DNA of 64,000 bases from Vitis vinifera (lineage: Eukaryota > Streptophyta > Magnoliopsida > Vitales > Vitaceae), in NCBI RefSeq assembly GCF_030704535.1, contig NC_081815.1, positions 18,746,001 through 18,810,000 on the forward strand. The letters are read 5' to 3'. This document shows, one piece after another, positions 24,701 to 36,810 of this stretch. A program made the translations under genes and the position numbers. Below the pieces are notes generated by a model. It was not told the origin of the DNA and did not search any database. It worked only from the letters and a program-made list of their open reading frames with translations. The number at the start of each line of letters is the position of its first letter. The stretch's first letter is position 1.

Positions 24701-27700
24701 TCCACAAAAGGGACCTAATAAAAATTGGGACGCACCTGATGTAAACGGACGGACGGTGTGCTGACGGGAACTATCTGGTGGAACCAATCTTCTGTATATG
24801 CTTCAGCATTATTAGCAAAAGAAAAGAACTGTCAAGATTAATCTGAATTAGTTCTGTACTTGGCGGTTGACACAAATGGCCTCAGAAAAATCTGAAGCTG
24901 AAGGTGTGAATGGTGGTTTGCATCCTGATCTAGTGATTTTATTTTCATTTCCAAGAGTATTTGGACCGCGGGGGAATTTCTAAAACTGCAGAATTAACTC
25001 AGAAGACTAAGCATACAGAATTGCAAATGCTGAATGTCAAACTCCGGTAGGATGTTTCACATGCAAGAACCGTAGAGTATTATTCTCCTCCCGACCAAAT
25101 CTGTCATTCTAGAAGAAGTTTAAACACACAAAATGTGTGGGAGAGAAGCAGTGGTTTATAATTACTTGGTAAGATTGAAAAACAGAGAGGCAAGAAGAAG
25201 CAATGAGCCCTCATCCAATGCTTGAACTGCAGCTGGGAGACACCTTGATTACACAGACCTAGGTTTTGCATGAATATAGCTAAATAATTTTCAAGCAACA
25301 AATATAATCATAACCGTTGGGAACTGTTCAACAAATTGTTCATCAAGAGGTCAATATGAAACTTTATACAGATTTCCATTCTCTACCTCAAGTCTGACCC
25401 CACATCAATCCCCCACCATCCCAGACTACCATCCTCTTCCTTTCCCTCTTTTTTACCCTGATAGGCACAGGCTAGCATCCTGTTTCCAATTAAAAGAAAT
25501 CCATATACTCACCCAATCACTTTGAGAAATTCCAGGAAGAGAAATGACTTCAGAATAAGCAAAAGTTAAGAGGGTACATTTCATAAATTCGGTAAAGAAA
25601 GATCCACACCTAACTACAAGAATTCCTCAGTCATTCTTAGGAACATTGATGGTACAATCAAGCGATAACTAAAGCATACACAGCAGTAGTCCAATGCTGC
25701 ATCCAAATCATGCTGTTTGAAAAGTCTCATTATTCTCACATGGTTATCATATACCAATATGACAAACTTTTTAAGGTTATATTTGGTTTCCAGAAAATAC
25801 AAAGGAAAGAAAAAAAATAATTTTCTCATGAATATCATGTTTGGTTGTCCTATGGAAAATACCATAAAAAATCAAATATAATTAAAACTGATTAAAAACT
25901 TATGTATTTTCGAATGATTTAATCTTTATATCAAAGAGTTAAATAAGTAAAATAAATTTAAAGTAATATATAAAAATAATTTATTGACTTTAAATCTATT
26001 TTTTATTTTCCTTTACTTTTACTTTTCCTCACTATTTTCTTACCCTTGCATTTTCCTTGAATTTTCAGGGAACCAAACATAGACTAAGGCTCTCAGTCTA
26101 ATGTCCACCATTTTTCAGCCTCTTAACAGGCTAACCTAATTGAAGTCCACCCTTTTTTCAGATTACAAGCTGAATGACCTTTAATCTAGAAGTGGGATAA
26201 AGAAACTATATCACCTATAGTTTGCTGAACCTCAAAGACAATTAGCCACACATATTGTACAATGTTTGAGTGTCAATTGTCCATTTCCAGTAAATGCAAG
26301 GTGTAAGGAATAATCACATGGATTCAAATAAGTGACATCTTAATACCAAAGATAATTCACAACCAGAGTGCTTTGATTGACATGAGAATCAAAGCCAGTA
26401 ACAACAAGGGCAATCTATTGAAAAATAACAGAAGTGAACATGTAAAATAATCTATTACCTCAATACACTCAGCTTTAATAGAACCAATAGTAGCAAAAAT
26501 CGCCAAAAAATTCAATTTGCAGCAATCCAGAAATTTGTAAAATTACCAACCACATTAACCCACCTAATTCATGTTCCGAAACTTCAATACCAATGACCTA
26601 GTCACCATTTAGACAATGAGCACCCACACTGTTGTGTATTTGTCAAAAAGTGCAAAAGCATATAGTTACAGTTTAAATATGCATTGCCCCTGCTTGTGTG
26701 TCAATCATAACAGATTATTAGTTAGAATAAACTTGGAGGTTAAATGCAAGAAAACTAACAAGTTCGAATTTTAACATCTCAAAATAAAATGTGTATACCT
26801 GTCTCCTCATTCAACATAATTTTTAAGTAATGATATCTCTAAGCACTCAAATACCCATACCATCCACCAACTACCAGAAACTTAAGCTCTCATCACTATT
26901 GCAAGCTACAGTTTTAATTACTCTTTTTCACTAGAGCCACAGCTTTCTTCATGAGAGCTAAATAATTGGCATCACGGTTGCATGTTTGCTTCACAAAAAT
27001 CCAAACAATAGATGTCAGGCAGAAGGCTAAAAAGCTCAAAAGCCACTCCACCCACATTTTTGTCAAATTTTGTCACGCATTTATCGTCTTATTTCACATC
27101 TTTCTGTGGTAGAGAAATCAAAATCCAAATTCACCGTAGTGGGGAACAAATTTCTTAACTGAGCTGGGACCAAGTCTTCAACCACCAAAGAAACTCATAG
27201 TTGGTGTGGCAAGAAAATGGGTTTCAGGCACACAAAGGGATCTTAATAGTTTAGATAGCTGCAAATCATGTGAGACCACTTCTAGATATGCATAAATCAA
27301 CATCATGGGACCAAAATCCAAAGTTAGCCCCGGTTCCTAATCCAATAGCAGAGAGAAGATTCTTAGACGGCACTCTTAAAAGGACAATCACATGTAACCA
27401 TTTGAACCACAAAGTCACCCTTCTAAGCACCCATAAATAAAATAAAAAATAAAAAATAAAAAATAAATCAATAAATAAAAACCAACAATTTTCACAAAAA
27501 CACAAAAAAAAAAAAAAAAAAAAAAGTTGATAAGAGTAATAAAAGGGGTCAAACCCCAAAATGTTGATTCATTCATCAAGAATAGAATAGAATGTGCAGT
27601 ATCCAGGATTGGAGGAAACCTAGCTCGATTACCAGCTCCCAATCCACATCAATCAGCAATGATCTAGGTGCAGGCTGAGAACTAGTTGCATTGCTGGATC

Positions 27701-27971
27701 TTTTTTTTTTTTTTTTTTTTTTTTTGAAGAATAAATATTGCTGGATCTATCAGTTTGGTTGAGTCTAATCCAGCTTATAGCTCAATTATCACACAGTTGG
27801 CAAAGTTATGGATGAATTATCTTAAATATCAACATCTTAAAGGAGTTGTCTCATACCATCAGTGATACATGATGCTACCTTGTATCTATATTGGTAAATA
27901 TGGTCAACATTTATTTTTATAGAACACTGGTAAGATTAGATCATTAGTCAAAGTGATTTACTTCTATTATC
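24701..27971. other. Intergenic, less AT-rich block, no firm gene
   Basis: This block is noticeably less AT-rich than the DNA to its left and may contain a non-coding transcript or decayed gene. The best protein-like piece is a 35-codon ORF at 24876-24983 that starts MASEKSEAEG. Pure A or T runs occur near 24607, 27504 and 27700. A MITE copy lies at 25775-26084. No domain is recognisable. Confidence 0.45.
25775..26084. mobile_element. Harbinger/Tourist-type MITE, copy 3
   Basis: A 310-bp copy bounded by TAA on both sides (25772-25774 and 26085-26087). Ends are GGTTATATTTGGTTTCC and GGGAACCAAACATAGAC, imperfect inverted repeats. The TAA duplication is the signature of PIF/Harbinger elements. 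Confidence 0.7.
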
Positions 27972-28579
27972 CAATGTTTTAAAAGGTTAGAGGTGGCCTT
28001 GAGATCTTCTGTCCAAATGAGGTGAAGTGTAAGCCTCAAGTTGGAGTGTAAGTCTAGGGCTGGAACAATGGATAAGCCTCAACTTAAACAATAAAATAAG
28101 ATAAAACTTGAGATAAAAAAAAATTACTAACAAAATCACATAAAAATCAAGGGAGGAGAAATTAGGAATTAGAAAGGTGGATTCTAAAATTGTGTTTTTC
28201 TTGGTAAATGGCTTTCGAGATTTGCAATGAGCAGAATAGCATATGAAAGAGGGTAATTCAAGGCAAGTTTGGAGAAACAGATGAGGGATGGTATATATGA
28301 GAGGTGAGGATGGTTTTGGGGGTGGGATTGTGGAAAGACATCAGAATATGGTGGGATGATTTCAGTCTTAGAACCTCCATCCTATTAAAAAATGGTTTGG
28401 GGACCAAGTTCTACTTGGACAGGTAAATAAGGGAGTGCTCTTTGAAAAAGGCTTTTCCAAAACTCTTTAAAATGTAGAAGGGGAGGATAACCTTCGGCTA
28501 AAGAAGAGGAAGGGGGGAGGTTCCAGATGAGTCTTATCCTTTTTTCCATGAGAGAATTTTTATTGGGTAAAGGAAAGGA

Positions 28580-30398
28580 GGGGGGGAAGGTTCTAGACAA
28601 ACCTGTGGCAGTTTGGGATGGGGTGGAAGAGAGGTTTCAGAAGAGCTTAGCCATGTGGAAAATGCAATTTATTTCTAAAGGAGGAAGAATCACTCTCATT
28701 CGAAGTAGTTTGTCTAGCATACCCATTTACTTCATGCCTTTGATGCGTATGCCAAAAGAGGTTAGATTGAGATTAGAGCAAATACAAAGGGACTTTCCTT
28801 GGGGTGGGGGAGCTTTGAAGAGGAAGTCTCATCTTGTGAAGTGGGCGATTGTCTGTTCAAATAAAAGGAAGGGTGACTTGGGTGTTAGAAGTCCATCTAC
28901 ACTTAATAGGGCCCTTTTATATAAATGGGGTTGGTGCTTTGTAGTAGAAAGAGAGACTCTTTGGAAGCAAATTATTAGTAGGAAGTTTGCAGAGGAAGAA
29001 GGGGGTGGTGTACCCGAGAAGTGAGGAATGAGTATTATGTGAGGTTATGGAAGGAAATCAAGAAGGAAGAGTCTTTATTGAACTACAAAACTGTGTTTTT
29101 TGTGGGGGGATGGTAGAAGAGTGAGATTTTATTTTTTTATTTTTTATTTTTGATAGGTAAAGAAAAGTCGTATAAAAAGTAAAGAGGAGACACCAAAAAC
29201 AATGTCCTCAGAGTATGCAGGAAGTATATTAAAAAAAAAAAAAGCCTAAAGGCTTAAACCAAAGGGGGAGAGAGAGAAGCAAAAAACATCACATGCACTT
29301 ACTTAGAGCCTAAACAATGAAACTTACAAGAGAAATGGGGCTTATATCTACAGATGCCCTATACCAAGACCACAGGTTACATACAAAAGACTTTTTCAAT
29401 CTTTGATAAAAGAATGAGATTTTGGAAGGACAAGTGGTATGGAAACGATGTTCTATGCAATTCTTTCCCCTCTTTGTATGTCTTAGTGGCTTCAAAAGAG
29501 GTGTGGGTAGCAGAGCTTTGGGACTCTATGGGTGAGGAGGGGGGGTTGGAATCCTCGATTCTCTAGGCCTTTCAATGTTTGGGAGGTGAGGTGGTGGAGA
29601 GGTTCCTTTTGACATTACAAGGAAAGAGGATAGTTATCAATATGGAGGATAGGGTGCTATGGAAAGAGACTAAAGATGAGAAATTTTTTGTTAAGTCCCT
29701 TTATAGTGCTCTTGAGCCTAGAAGTGCAGTATCGTTTCCGAATAGCATCATTTGGACCCCTTGTGTTCCTACTAAGGTGGCCTTTTTTTGCTTGGGAAGC
29801 TTTGTGGGGTAAGGTTTTAACCTTGTATTAACTAAAAAAGAGGGGGTGGTCCATAGCCAACAGATGTTTCCTTTGTGTTGAAGAAGAGTCTATTGATCAT
29901 ATTCTAATCCAATGCACCAATGCTAGGGTTTTGTGGAAATTATTATTTACTCTTTTCGATGTGATGTGGGTCCTCCCTTTTTCGGTTAGAGAGACCCTCC
30001 TTGATTGGCATGATTCCTTTGTGGGCAAGAAGCATAGAAAGGTTTGGATGACAGCTTCCTTATGCCTCTTTTGGTCGATTTGGAAGGAAAGTAACAGGAT
30101 TGTTTTTAAAATGAGTAATTGTTGATTCAAATGATGAAAAATTCTTTTATTTTTATTTTTTGGTGGTCTTAGGATTAAGTTGTTTATTGATGAAGGACCT
30201 TTACCTTTAATCAACTTTTTTTATTGGTTGGGTTCTAGATGAAGGCTAGTGAGATTTTTTGTATCCTCTCTTTCTTTTTTGTTCTTGCCTTTAGGTACCT
30301 CTTGTATACTTCTTGTATGCTTTGGGTTTGCCTTTGGATGCCCTTTTCTCCTTTTTATATATAAACTTTTTTCCGTGCATTTACCTATTGAAAAAAAA
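28580..30398 (+). pseudogene. 5'-truncated LINE retrotransposon, broken
   Basis: Three + strand frames together cover the C-terminal part of a plant LINE ORF2, after the catalytic YADD region: VAVWDGVEERFQKSLAMWK near 28602, the segment with KGGRITLIRSSLSSIPIY, then RFWKDKWYGN near 29420, LLTLQGKR, and the zf-RVT end with SIDHI and SLCLFWSIWKESNRIVF near 30050-30110. Shifts occur near 29010 and 29790 (one extra T), and there are several stops. The 3' UTR runs to about 30390 and ends in a short A-run after TTACCTATTG. An antisense LINE fragment interrupts it at 29131-29409. Not functional. Confidence 0.75.
29131..29409 (-). mobile_element. Antisense 5'-truncated LINE tail inserted in the LINE
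   Basis: A 279-bp insertion that splits RVRF from WKDKW of the host LINE. It is flanked by 14-bp direct repeats with one mismatch: AAGAGTGAGATTTT at 29117-29130 and AAGAATGAGATTTT at 29410-29423. Read on the minus strand it encodes KKSFVCNLWSWYRASVD, the C-terminal end of the same LINE type, then a 3' UTR and an A/T-rich tail after TTACCTATC. This is a typical target-primed insertion with 5' truncation. Confidence 0.75.
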
Positions 30399-30534
30399 TG
30401 AACTCAGAACCCTTCATATGAGAGATTTGGGGCACTTGTGCTCCTTGAGTGTGCTCCTTTGCTTGGGAAGTGGTATATGGTAAGATTTTAACCCTACACA
30501 ACTTGGTGAGGAGGAAGTCATTTGATGAAAAGCT

Positions 30535-30645
30535 TTTTTTTTTTTTTTAATAGATAAATTTTTATCTCCATTGGGACTTGAACCTAGAACCTCCCACAAA
30601 CCCTCCTCATCCCTTTACCACTTGAGCCAAGCCTCAAGGGCATCA
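30535..30645 (-). mobile_element. tRNA-derived SINE, copy 1
   Basis: On the minus strand the order is A box TTGGCTCAAGTGG (30618-30630), B box GGTTCAAGTCCC (30573-30584) and a terminal A-run (the T-run at 30535-30548). It is flanked by TTGATGAAAAGCT at 30522-30534 and 30646-30658, a perfect 13-bp target duplication. The sequence after the B box (CCTAGAACC on the + strand) is shared with the copy at 62717-62839. Confidence 0.75.
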
Positions 30646-30728
30646 TTGATGAAAAGCTATATTCTTTGCAAGTCTAAATAATGAATTAGTAAACCACATT
30701 CTCATTCACAACGATAAAACCCTACTAT

Positions 30729-31020
30729 CAGTAATGGAGAGAATATATTAAAAGTACCAAAAAAAGCACACAAGCATACACACGAAGTATGCAAAGAGTG
30801 CCAATAAAAAAGGGAAAGAGACAACAAAAAACAACATCTCTCTCCTTACATTAAGCACATCCAATCTATGTACAGCTTGACCCAACCCAATAAACAGACC
30901 AAAAAGTTTTTTATAGCTTGATTAGACTCCTCCACATCTTCAAAAGCCTTCCTATTTCTCTCCTTCCACAAAATTTAAAACAAACATGAGGGGGCAGCGG
31001 TCCAAGCATTCTTCCACGTT
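30729..31020 (-). pseudogene. Antisense LINE 3' end fragment
   Basis: The minus strand reads ILWKERNRKAFEDVEES and VKLYIDWMCLM before a stop, which matches the zf-RVT C-terminus of plant LINEs (FWSIWKERNR). A 3' UTR with CATACTTCGTGTG-type sequence follows, like the other LINE tails here. No start or upstream part is present. A further + strand piece near 31060-31220 (FLWDGKGKA-like) may be another LINE scrap. Confidence 0.6.
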
Positions 31021-32120
31021 ACTATTGTGAGAATTTTTATTGGCTAGATTTAGAATTCAATGGGTTTTTCTAGAGTTATTTAAGGAGCTTCTTATGGGAT
31101 GGAAAGGGAAAAGCAACAAAGGGAAGTTTGGCATATCCCTCCATTTGTTTTGGTACATTTGAAAAGAGTACAGTAGCCAAATCATCAAGGACTTAGAGCT
31201 TTTGTATCAAAATTTTGAGGTTTTTATTTTTATTTTTTTATCAGACAATTTTAAGGAGGTTTTTCATGGAGTGGTTAAGGGCTTCATTGGGGACACCAAA
31301 CTACTCATGACTAGACTTCGTTGATAGTTTAAGATGGGGTTAGTTGGCTTTTTGTTGTTGTTTTCTGTATTGCTGTTTGGGTTGTAGCATTTCTTATTCT
31401 TTCGTCTAATGCCTTAAAAAAGGTGCTTTATCATCTAAAGGCAAGGGTGAACTTTCTCACTATATGATGATCATTAAGCACGAAGGACTAACAAAGATGA
31501 AGGAAGAGAAGTAGAAGCTAGCTTTCATTGAAGTAGAGGCCAACATTTTGAAAGGCTATTGAGGTTTACATACTGAGGCTTGTATCAAAGTTGAGGAGTC
31601 ATGAATTAGCCTTGAGATTATACAGCATCAATATAGGGTATTTAAGGCTTAAGCCTCAAATGTTTGACTGGTTTTAAAGGGCTTTAAGCTTATGTGGGTT
31701 TTTGCTATATATTTATAAAAGGCTTAAGCCTCATTATTCATGGACTTTAATGGGTTTGGACTTTGGGAATTTATAAGTGTTGGGTCTTGGCTCCAAGATT
31801 TGAATTAAATCTTTTATAAATTAAGGGCTTACCCAACTTCCATTTAACCTTGTAATGGCTAGGCTCATATATAATTATTATCTTATTAATAATAATAAAG
31901 AAAACAAAATTGCAATTGTGATGGGGAAAAATGTTGAAAATATCCTTTGAAGACTTACACGAGAAGGGGAAAGATTAGTTCCAATATCAAAGTGTCAATT
32001 TGGAACACAAATAATTTAAGTTTCTCTATGGCAACAATAATTATTAAAGTTTCTCTTAGAAAATAGTTAGCTAAGAGCATGAGTATTTTGTTAAGTTTCT
32101 ATTTTAGTTAACAGGTTAAT

Positions 32121-32230
32121 TTTTGTCAAGTTCCCATTTAATTTAGTCTTCTTGTTATGTTAGGAAAAGTTTTTATTTTGTCAAGTTCCTATTTAATTTA
32201 GTCTACTTGTTATGTTAGGAAAAGTTTTTA
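32121..32230. repeat. 55-bp tandem duplication
   Basis: Two adjacent 55-bp units (32121-32175 and 32176-32230), each starting TTTTGTCAAGTTCC and ending GGAAAAGTTTTTA, differ at two positions. It lies in repeat-like DNA that resembles a retrotransposon LTR, inside the hAT-type element. Confidence 0.85.
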
Positions 32231-33262
32231 TTTCTTTTACTCTAAATAATATTCCCATTTTTATGTTTGTTCTTATTCTTGTAAGGAAAGAAAGGAAATT
32301 ATGAAAGTTGACCTATCAGGTAAGAAGGCATAAGAGTCAATATAAATAAATTTTTATCATAATTTTCAATATTTATTCTGCTTCCTTTGAGTGTTTGATT
32401 GCCCTGTTCTTAAGTGTAACGGCTTAAGAAACCTTCTTACTAAGGAACCTTGTTGTGATTGTTATGTATTTCTTTTCTTCTTCTTAGTCATCTTTTGACT
32501 CTTTCATCTTATTCTATAACTCAAGAAACTTCAATGGTGTTGAAAATCTAAAAATCTTGCATCAAGTTGACAGATGAAAAAGAAGAATGGGTGGACACCA
32601 AATATTTATGGGGAGGATGATCGACAAATTAAATACAACAATTATTACTGAGATGATCCTACTAGTGATTGTAATGACGATGTTGAAGAACTATTTGATA
32701 GAGTCATCAGTTAGAATTCTGGAGAGAGAAAAATGAGCTAGAAACTATTCAAAATGATAAACAATAATTTTTCCTTGCCTTATTTGGGCAGGACACCTCA
32801 AAACTGCCATTAACCATTTAAAACATAAACAATAGTCTTTCTCATTTATTTATCAATAGTAACTTAATAATCATATATGAGTTAAGTCACTACAACAGTC
32901 AAAGACTCTGTTGTTTCTTCTTCTTAATCTTTCGGTTTTTCTTAGAAGGTCTTAATCTTTCTTTTCTTTTGAAGGTGTTAATGGAAGCTAGCTAAACCCT
33001 TATTGAGATTTAAAACCCATTGAATGTTGAGATTTAAGGCTGTTATAAAATATATTCCAAAAAGTCCAAAAGGCTAACACCCATTAAAATCCCTTGAATA
33101 TTTGAAGCTTAACCTCAATAACCTTGAGGTTGTAAGACTCCACAAGGCGATGCCTAAGCCTCGGTTACGTTGTACTGAGGCTATAACCTCAAGGCTAATT
33201 TGTTGCACCTCACCTTGAGGCAAGCATCAAGATGAATAGCCTTTTAAAACACAACTATTATC

Positions 33263-34752
33263 ATTCTCTCATCTTGAATTATAAGCTAAATGATTGAATA
33301 ATTCTTGTGTGAAACTTTTAATAGTGATAGAATATAGCATTTAGCTTTGCATATTAGTACGTTATAATTCCATGATGATTTGTATGCTATAATTGCATGA
33401 TGATTTGTATGCATCATTCTACAATGATATATGTGTATCTATGTGTATATATAAGTTAAAAACCTACACAACAAATTACAAGATCAAATAAGAACTAACA
33501 ACTAATTTTGTTCATTTTTACATATAAATATCTAACAGAGTATACATTTTACACACTTCACATCACATTGTTTCTAATTTATGTTTTCCCCTATCATTGA
33601 CTTTTTTTATCACTAGTTTTGTGCATCACAAATTAATGACATTTTAATTAACCTATATCAATTTCCCACCTATTTTAGCCTATCCAAAAAAAAAATTCTA
33701 CTTAAGTGATTGTGTTGTATGATGGCAGCTTGCAGTTCAGTTGTAGAAAAGTCATTTATCGGTTCTTTCCTTTTTTTGTTTGATTTTATGTAAAATAACC
33801 ACAAAATCATAGTGACAGAAGCCTCACAAAACTGGGATTAGAATATCCACACAAATAGCTTCATTCATTTTTCAACTTATTTGGTTCAGCCTTCACTGAC
33901 ATTGAAAGCAGTTTCCTTAACAATCTATCTCTATGGGTTAAGGTGAATATAGGTGGAGGTACTATGCCTTTTGTTGATTTTATAGATTGGATTGGTTCTT
34001 GTTGAGGGAGAGAGTATTTTTTGTTTTGCAGTATTTTTTGTTTCCCCTCTTTTTTGTTTTGCCTTTTGGTGCTCATTGTGTACGTCCTGTCTCCTGTGTA
34101 CTCTTGTGCACTGGTTGCACTAAAAAAAAAAGAAGAAGAAAGATTCTCAACTTCGGTAGTTTTTTTAATAATAAGTCCTCCAAATACTCTATTCTTAATT
34201 TATCAATATGAGAACAAGAATCCTGAGCTTTAAGATGCTCATTAAAGAGTATGACCTTCACTGAACTTACCAACTAGAGTGCACTTGCAGACCTTTTCAC
34301 TGACTAACCTTAAGAAAACTGAGGTGCAAAGTTGCTGCAAGCACAGGACTTCCACTAATGAAAAACCAATATCCCAGAAAATACCAATCTACAACACTTT
34401 TGCTTTCTTGTCAAATAATTGGCAGACAGCTAATTTGGTAATCCTTACCACAACAAATAAGCTGTTTGAAATTTTACAGTTTCAAATGAATTTAAGACTA
34501 TGAAACAACAATGGAAATGGAAAGGAAAAGAGAGAAACAAACGTATAAGGATTGTCTACTTTCTACTTAAAAAGAAAGAATACTGGCCTATGACATAGAC
34601 ACAAGGCTTTCATTTAAGAACAATGAATCTAAGTTACAAGCTCCATTTTAAAGAATGCTACAAACACACCAAAACCACAAGCTGCATGGACAAATATGGA
34701 AGATAAAATGAACAGTACACAAGATGTAAGTAAACAACCATCTCATCCATGG
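33263..34752. other. Intergenic, TML 3' flank
   Basis: No supported gene. The sequence immediately beyond the TML stop (below 34753) should hold its 3' UTR on the minus strand. Short overlapping ORFs near 33990-34230 have low-complexity translations and are not supported. Confidence 0.5.
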
Positions 34753-36660
34753 TCAATTGCACATATAAACACCACTCTCATACCTGTGATTAACCTCATA
34801 AAAGTCTGTCTTACCCTCAGAAGCAGGCCGTAATGAGACACCAGACAATGACCTCATTCCCTGTGCAGAAAATTTCACATAACCAACAACTTCAATTTCT
34901 TCTCCACCATCTTCCTCATTAGAATCCACAGGCATCCTTACCCTCAGTCGACCAGGAGCACCCTTTTGGGGAATCTCTGGTACATGCCATCTCAATTCTC
35001 TCTCAGACCTGTTCAAGACTGCTTTTGGCGAAACCTTCAACAATGATGGGTCAACCGGCAATTTTAAAACAAAAGTTACATCAGTCAAGGGTGCTGGCAA
35101 ATCCGGATTTGAAACATACTGTATCATGACTGAAAGTAAAGTCCCACTGTGACGTTTTATGAGACGAACCCTCAAAGGCAATGGAGTTAAACGGGGTAGC
35201 AAGCTATACTTCAAAATAGGTATAGGCTCCTCCGAAGGTGCAGTCCTCACATGAAACATCCCATTGCCGAGACTGCTAACCCGAGAACTTTGCATAACAA
35301 ATCTCTTAACCCCACTAGTACCATCAATCCTAAAAGAAAACTCAGTTTCTTTATCAGAAGTTTTGGGAGGCAAGGTTTTCAAATACACCACACCCATTAA
35401 TCCCACTCTAGCCAGCAAAGATTCCCTAAACTCCACGCTGATCACTTCACCAATATACATCTCAGGACCCTTCATTTCACTCTTCTTCACCAAAAGATCC
35501 TCAAGAGGAGTGGCAGCTCCACTAGCAGCAGGGGCTGTGGTGGCAGCAGTTGTGGCATCACTCCCTGTCTGTAACAGTTCAAGCCCACCAAGCCCTTGGG
35601 ACTTGGGAACTTTCTTCGGTCCAACAAACTCTGAAGCATCCAAACCACCACCAAAAGCATCATTAAAACCTTCAAAAGTCTCCCCCAAAGAGGCCTCCTC
35701 GTTACCGAACTCTATGCCACCATAATTACCCTCAAAACCTTCCACGCCGATATGAGTGGAGTCTGTGGCCGCTGCCGGCGGCAATGTAGTAACCTCCAGC
35801 CCCGCCAACGCCACCGTGAGATCAGACACTGCCGCCTGATCCTTATTTTTCTTGAAATCCCCAACCAGTGATTCAGGCTTGGTTAGGGCATCGCTCGCCG
35901 CAAAAGGATCTTTCTCCACCTCCTCCTCCGCCTTCTTCTCCGGCTGATCCTGCTGCTCCGCAACGCTCTGCACCGGGACAATGCTCGCCACCACCTCATC
36001 GCCAGCGGCCAACACATCCGCCGGCAATTCGAATCTAGTATTCGAAAACGCGTCCACACTCGCCAAATGCTCAACCGAGTTTATCTCCACATTGCTCCAA
36101 TTTTCAGCACCGCGAATCTTGCTCTCGGTGTCAATCGCCGAATGCACCATCTTCGCTATCGAATCACTGTGCATCGACGCCAGCATCGCCGCGAGCCTGA
36201 TACTGCTAACGCCTCTCAAAACAATATCCAACGCCATGTAGATCTCGGCGTACTTCCGATTCAGCTTATCCGGCGTCACATCGACGCCGCGGCACGCTGC
36301 GACGACCACGCTGACGGCCTGGTTGACGATCCCGATGCACTCGAACACGTTGTTGACGCCGAGGTCGTAGTCCACGGTGGTGATCCCGAGCACGTAGATG
36401 CCGTTGACGAGGCGGTACACAACGCGATAGCGGCTCTCAACGCCCACGATTAATTGGCCGCTGGAGGCTGCGAGGGGATCGTCGCCAAGGGAGGAATCGC
36501 CGTCCTCGGCGGATTGGTGTTTTCCAGCCGCGAAGGCTTGTCGAGTTTGACGGAATGCAGAGAGGGCGACGAGAGCTCTCGCCGGCGGGAACCATTCCCG
36601 GGTCTGGAGCAATATGTCAGGTCCGTTGGCGGGTTGGAGAGAAAGCGCTAGACATGACAT
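34753..36660 (-). CDS. TML: TML, muniscin-like subunit of the TPLATE complex
   Basis: An intronless 635-codon gene matching the plant TPLATE complex muniscin-like protein (Arabidopsis At5g57460 from memory, of similar length). The N-terminal ~190 residues are a longin-like region (ESRYRVVYRLVNGIYVLGI, then DYDLGVNNVFECIGIVNQ). An acidic, low-complexity middle follows (about 240-390). A C-terminal mu-homology domain spans about 400-635, from EMYIGEVISVEFRESLL to RYESGVYMCN. As part of TPLATE it acts with clathrin and AP-2 in plasma-membrane endocytosis; mu-homology domains bind cargo and lipids. No frame breaks are seen. The start is the first ATG of the frame, in a CATGACAT context. It is divergent from the SET gene, with 1.24 kb between starts and TGGGCC-type elements in between. 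Identification is firm on sequence pattern; no alignment was run. Confidence 0.9.
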   Translation of the reverse strand: MSCLALSLQPANGPDILLQTREWFPPARALVALSAFRQTRQAFAAGKHQSAEDGDSSLGDDPLAASSGQLIVGVESRYRVVYRLVNGIYVLGITTVDYDLGVNNVFECIGIVNQAVSVVVAACRGVDVTPDKLNRKYAEIYMALDIVLRGVSSIRLAAMLASMHSDSIAKMVHSAIDTESKIRGAENWSNVEINSVEHLASVDAFSNTRFELPADVLAAGDEVVASIVPVQSVAEQQDQPEKKAEEEVEKDPFAASDALTKPESLVGDFKKNKDQAAVSDLTVALAGLEVTTLPPAAATDSTHIGVEGFEGNYGGIEFGNEEASLGETFEGFNDAFGGGLDASEFVGPKKVPKSQGLGGLELLQTGSDATTAATTAPAASGAATPLEDLLVKKSEMKGPEMYIGEVISVEFRESLLARVGLMGVVYLKTLPPKTSDKETEFSFRIDGTSGVKRFVMQSSRVSSLGNGMFHVRTAPSEEPIPILKYSLLPRLTPLPLRVRLIKRHSGTLLSVMIQYVSNPDLPAPLTDVTFVLKLPVDPSLLKVSPKAVLNRSERELRWHVPEIPQKGAPGRLRVRMPVDSNEEDGGEEIEVVGYVKFSAQGMRSLSGVSLRPASEGKTDFYEVNHRYESGVYMCN

Positions 36661-36810
36661 CGTTTTCCTTCCCGATGAATCGGAACTCTTCAGATCTGGA
36701 TCTGGATCTAAGGTTTGTTTCTGAGATAATATTTGAAGTGAACGATAAAAGCGTTGCAGAGATGAGAAGTCGTTCGAAGAGAGACGAGGAAGGATGAGGA
36801 AAAGTAATTT

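Larger units (their letters stand above)
27972..33254. mobile_element. hAT-type element filled by nested insertions
   Basis: The left end, CAATGTTTTAAAAGG at 27972, and the right end, CCTTTTAAAACACAA ending at 33254, share the inverted core TGTTTTAAAAGG. They are flanked by a perfect 8-bp duplication CTATTATC (27964-27971 and 33255-33262), as expected for a hAT insertion. Both subterminal regions are rich in AAGCCTCAAG/CTTGAGGC words. No transposase frame is visible. The interior is occupied by a LINE, an antisense LINE fragment inside it, a SINE and an antisense LINE tail. Alternatively the two ends could belong to separate elements and the 8-bp match could be chance. Confidence 0.5.

Noticed and set aside
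35264..35725. 153-codon plus-strand ORF
   Set aside because: Also antisense to TML; the low-complexity A/S/P-rich translation is a shadow.
36067..36453. 128-codon plus-strand ORF
   Set aside because: Lies fully antisense to TML, whose frame is clear; histidine/arginine-rich shadow.
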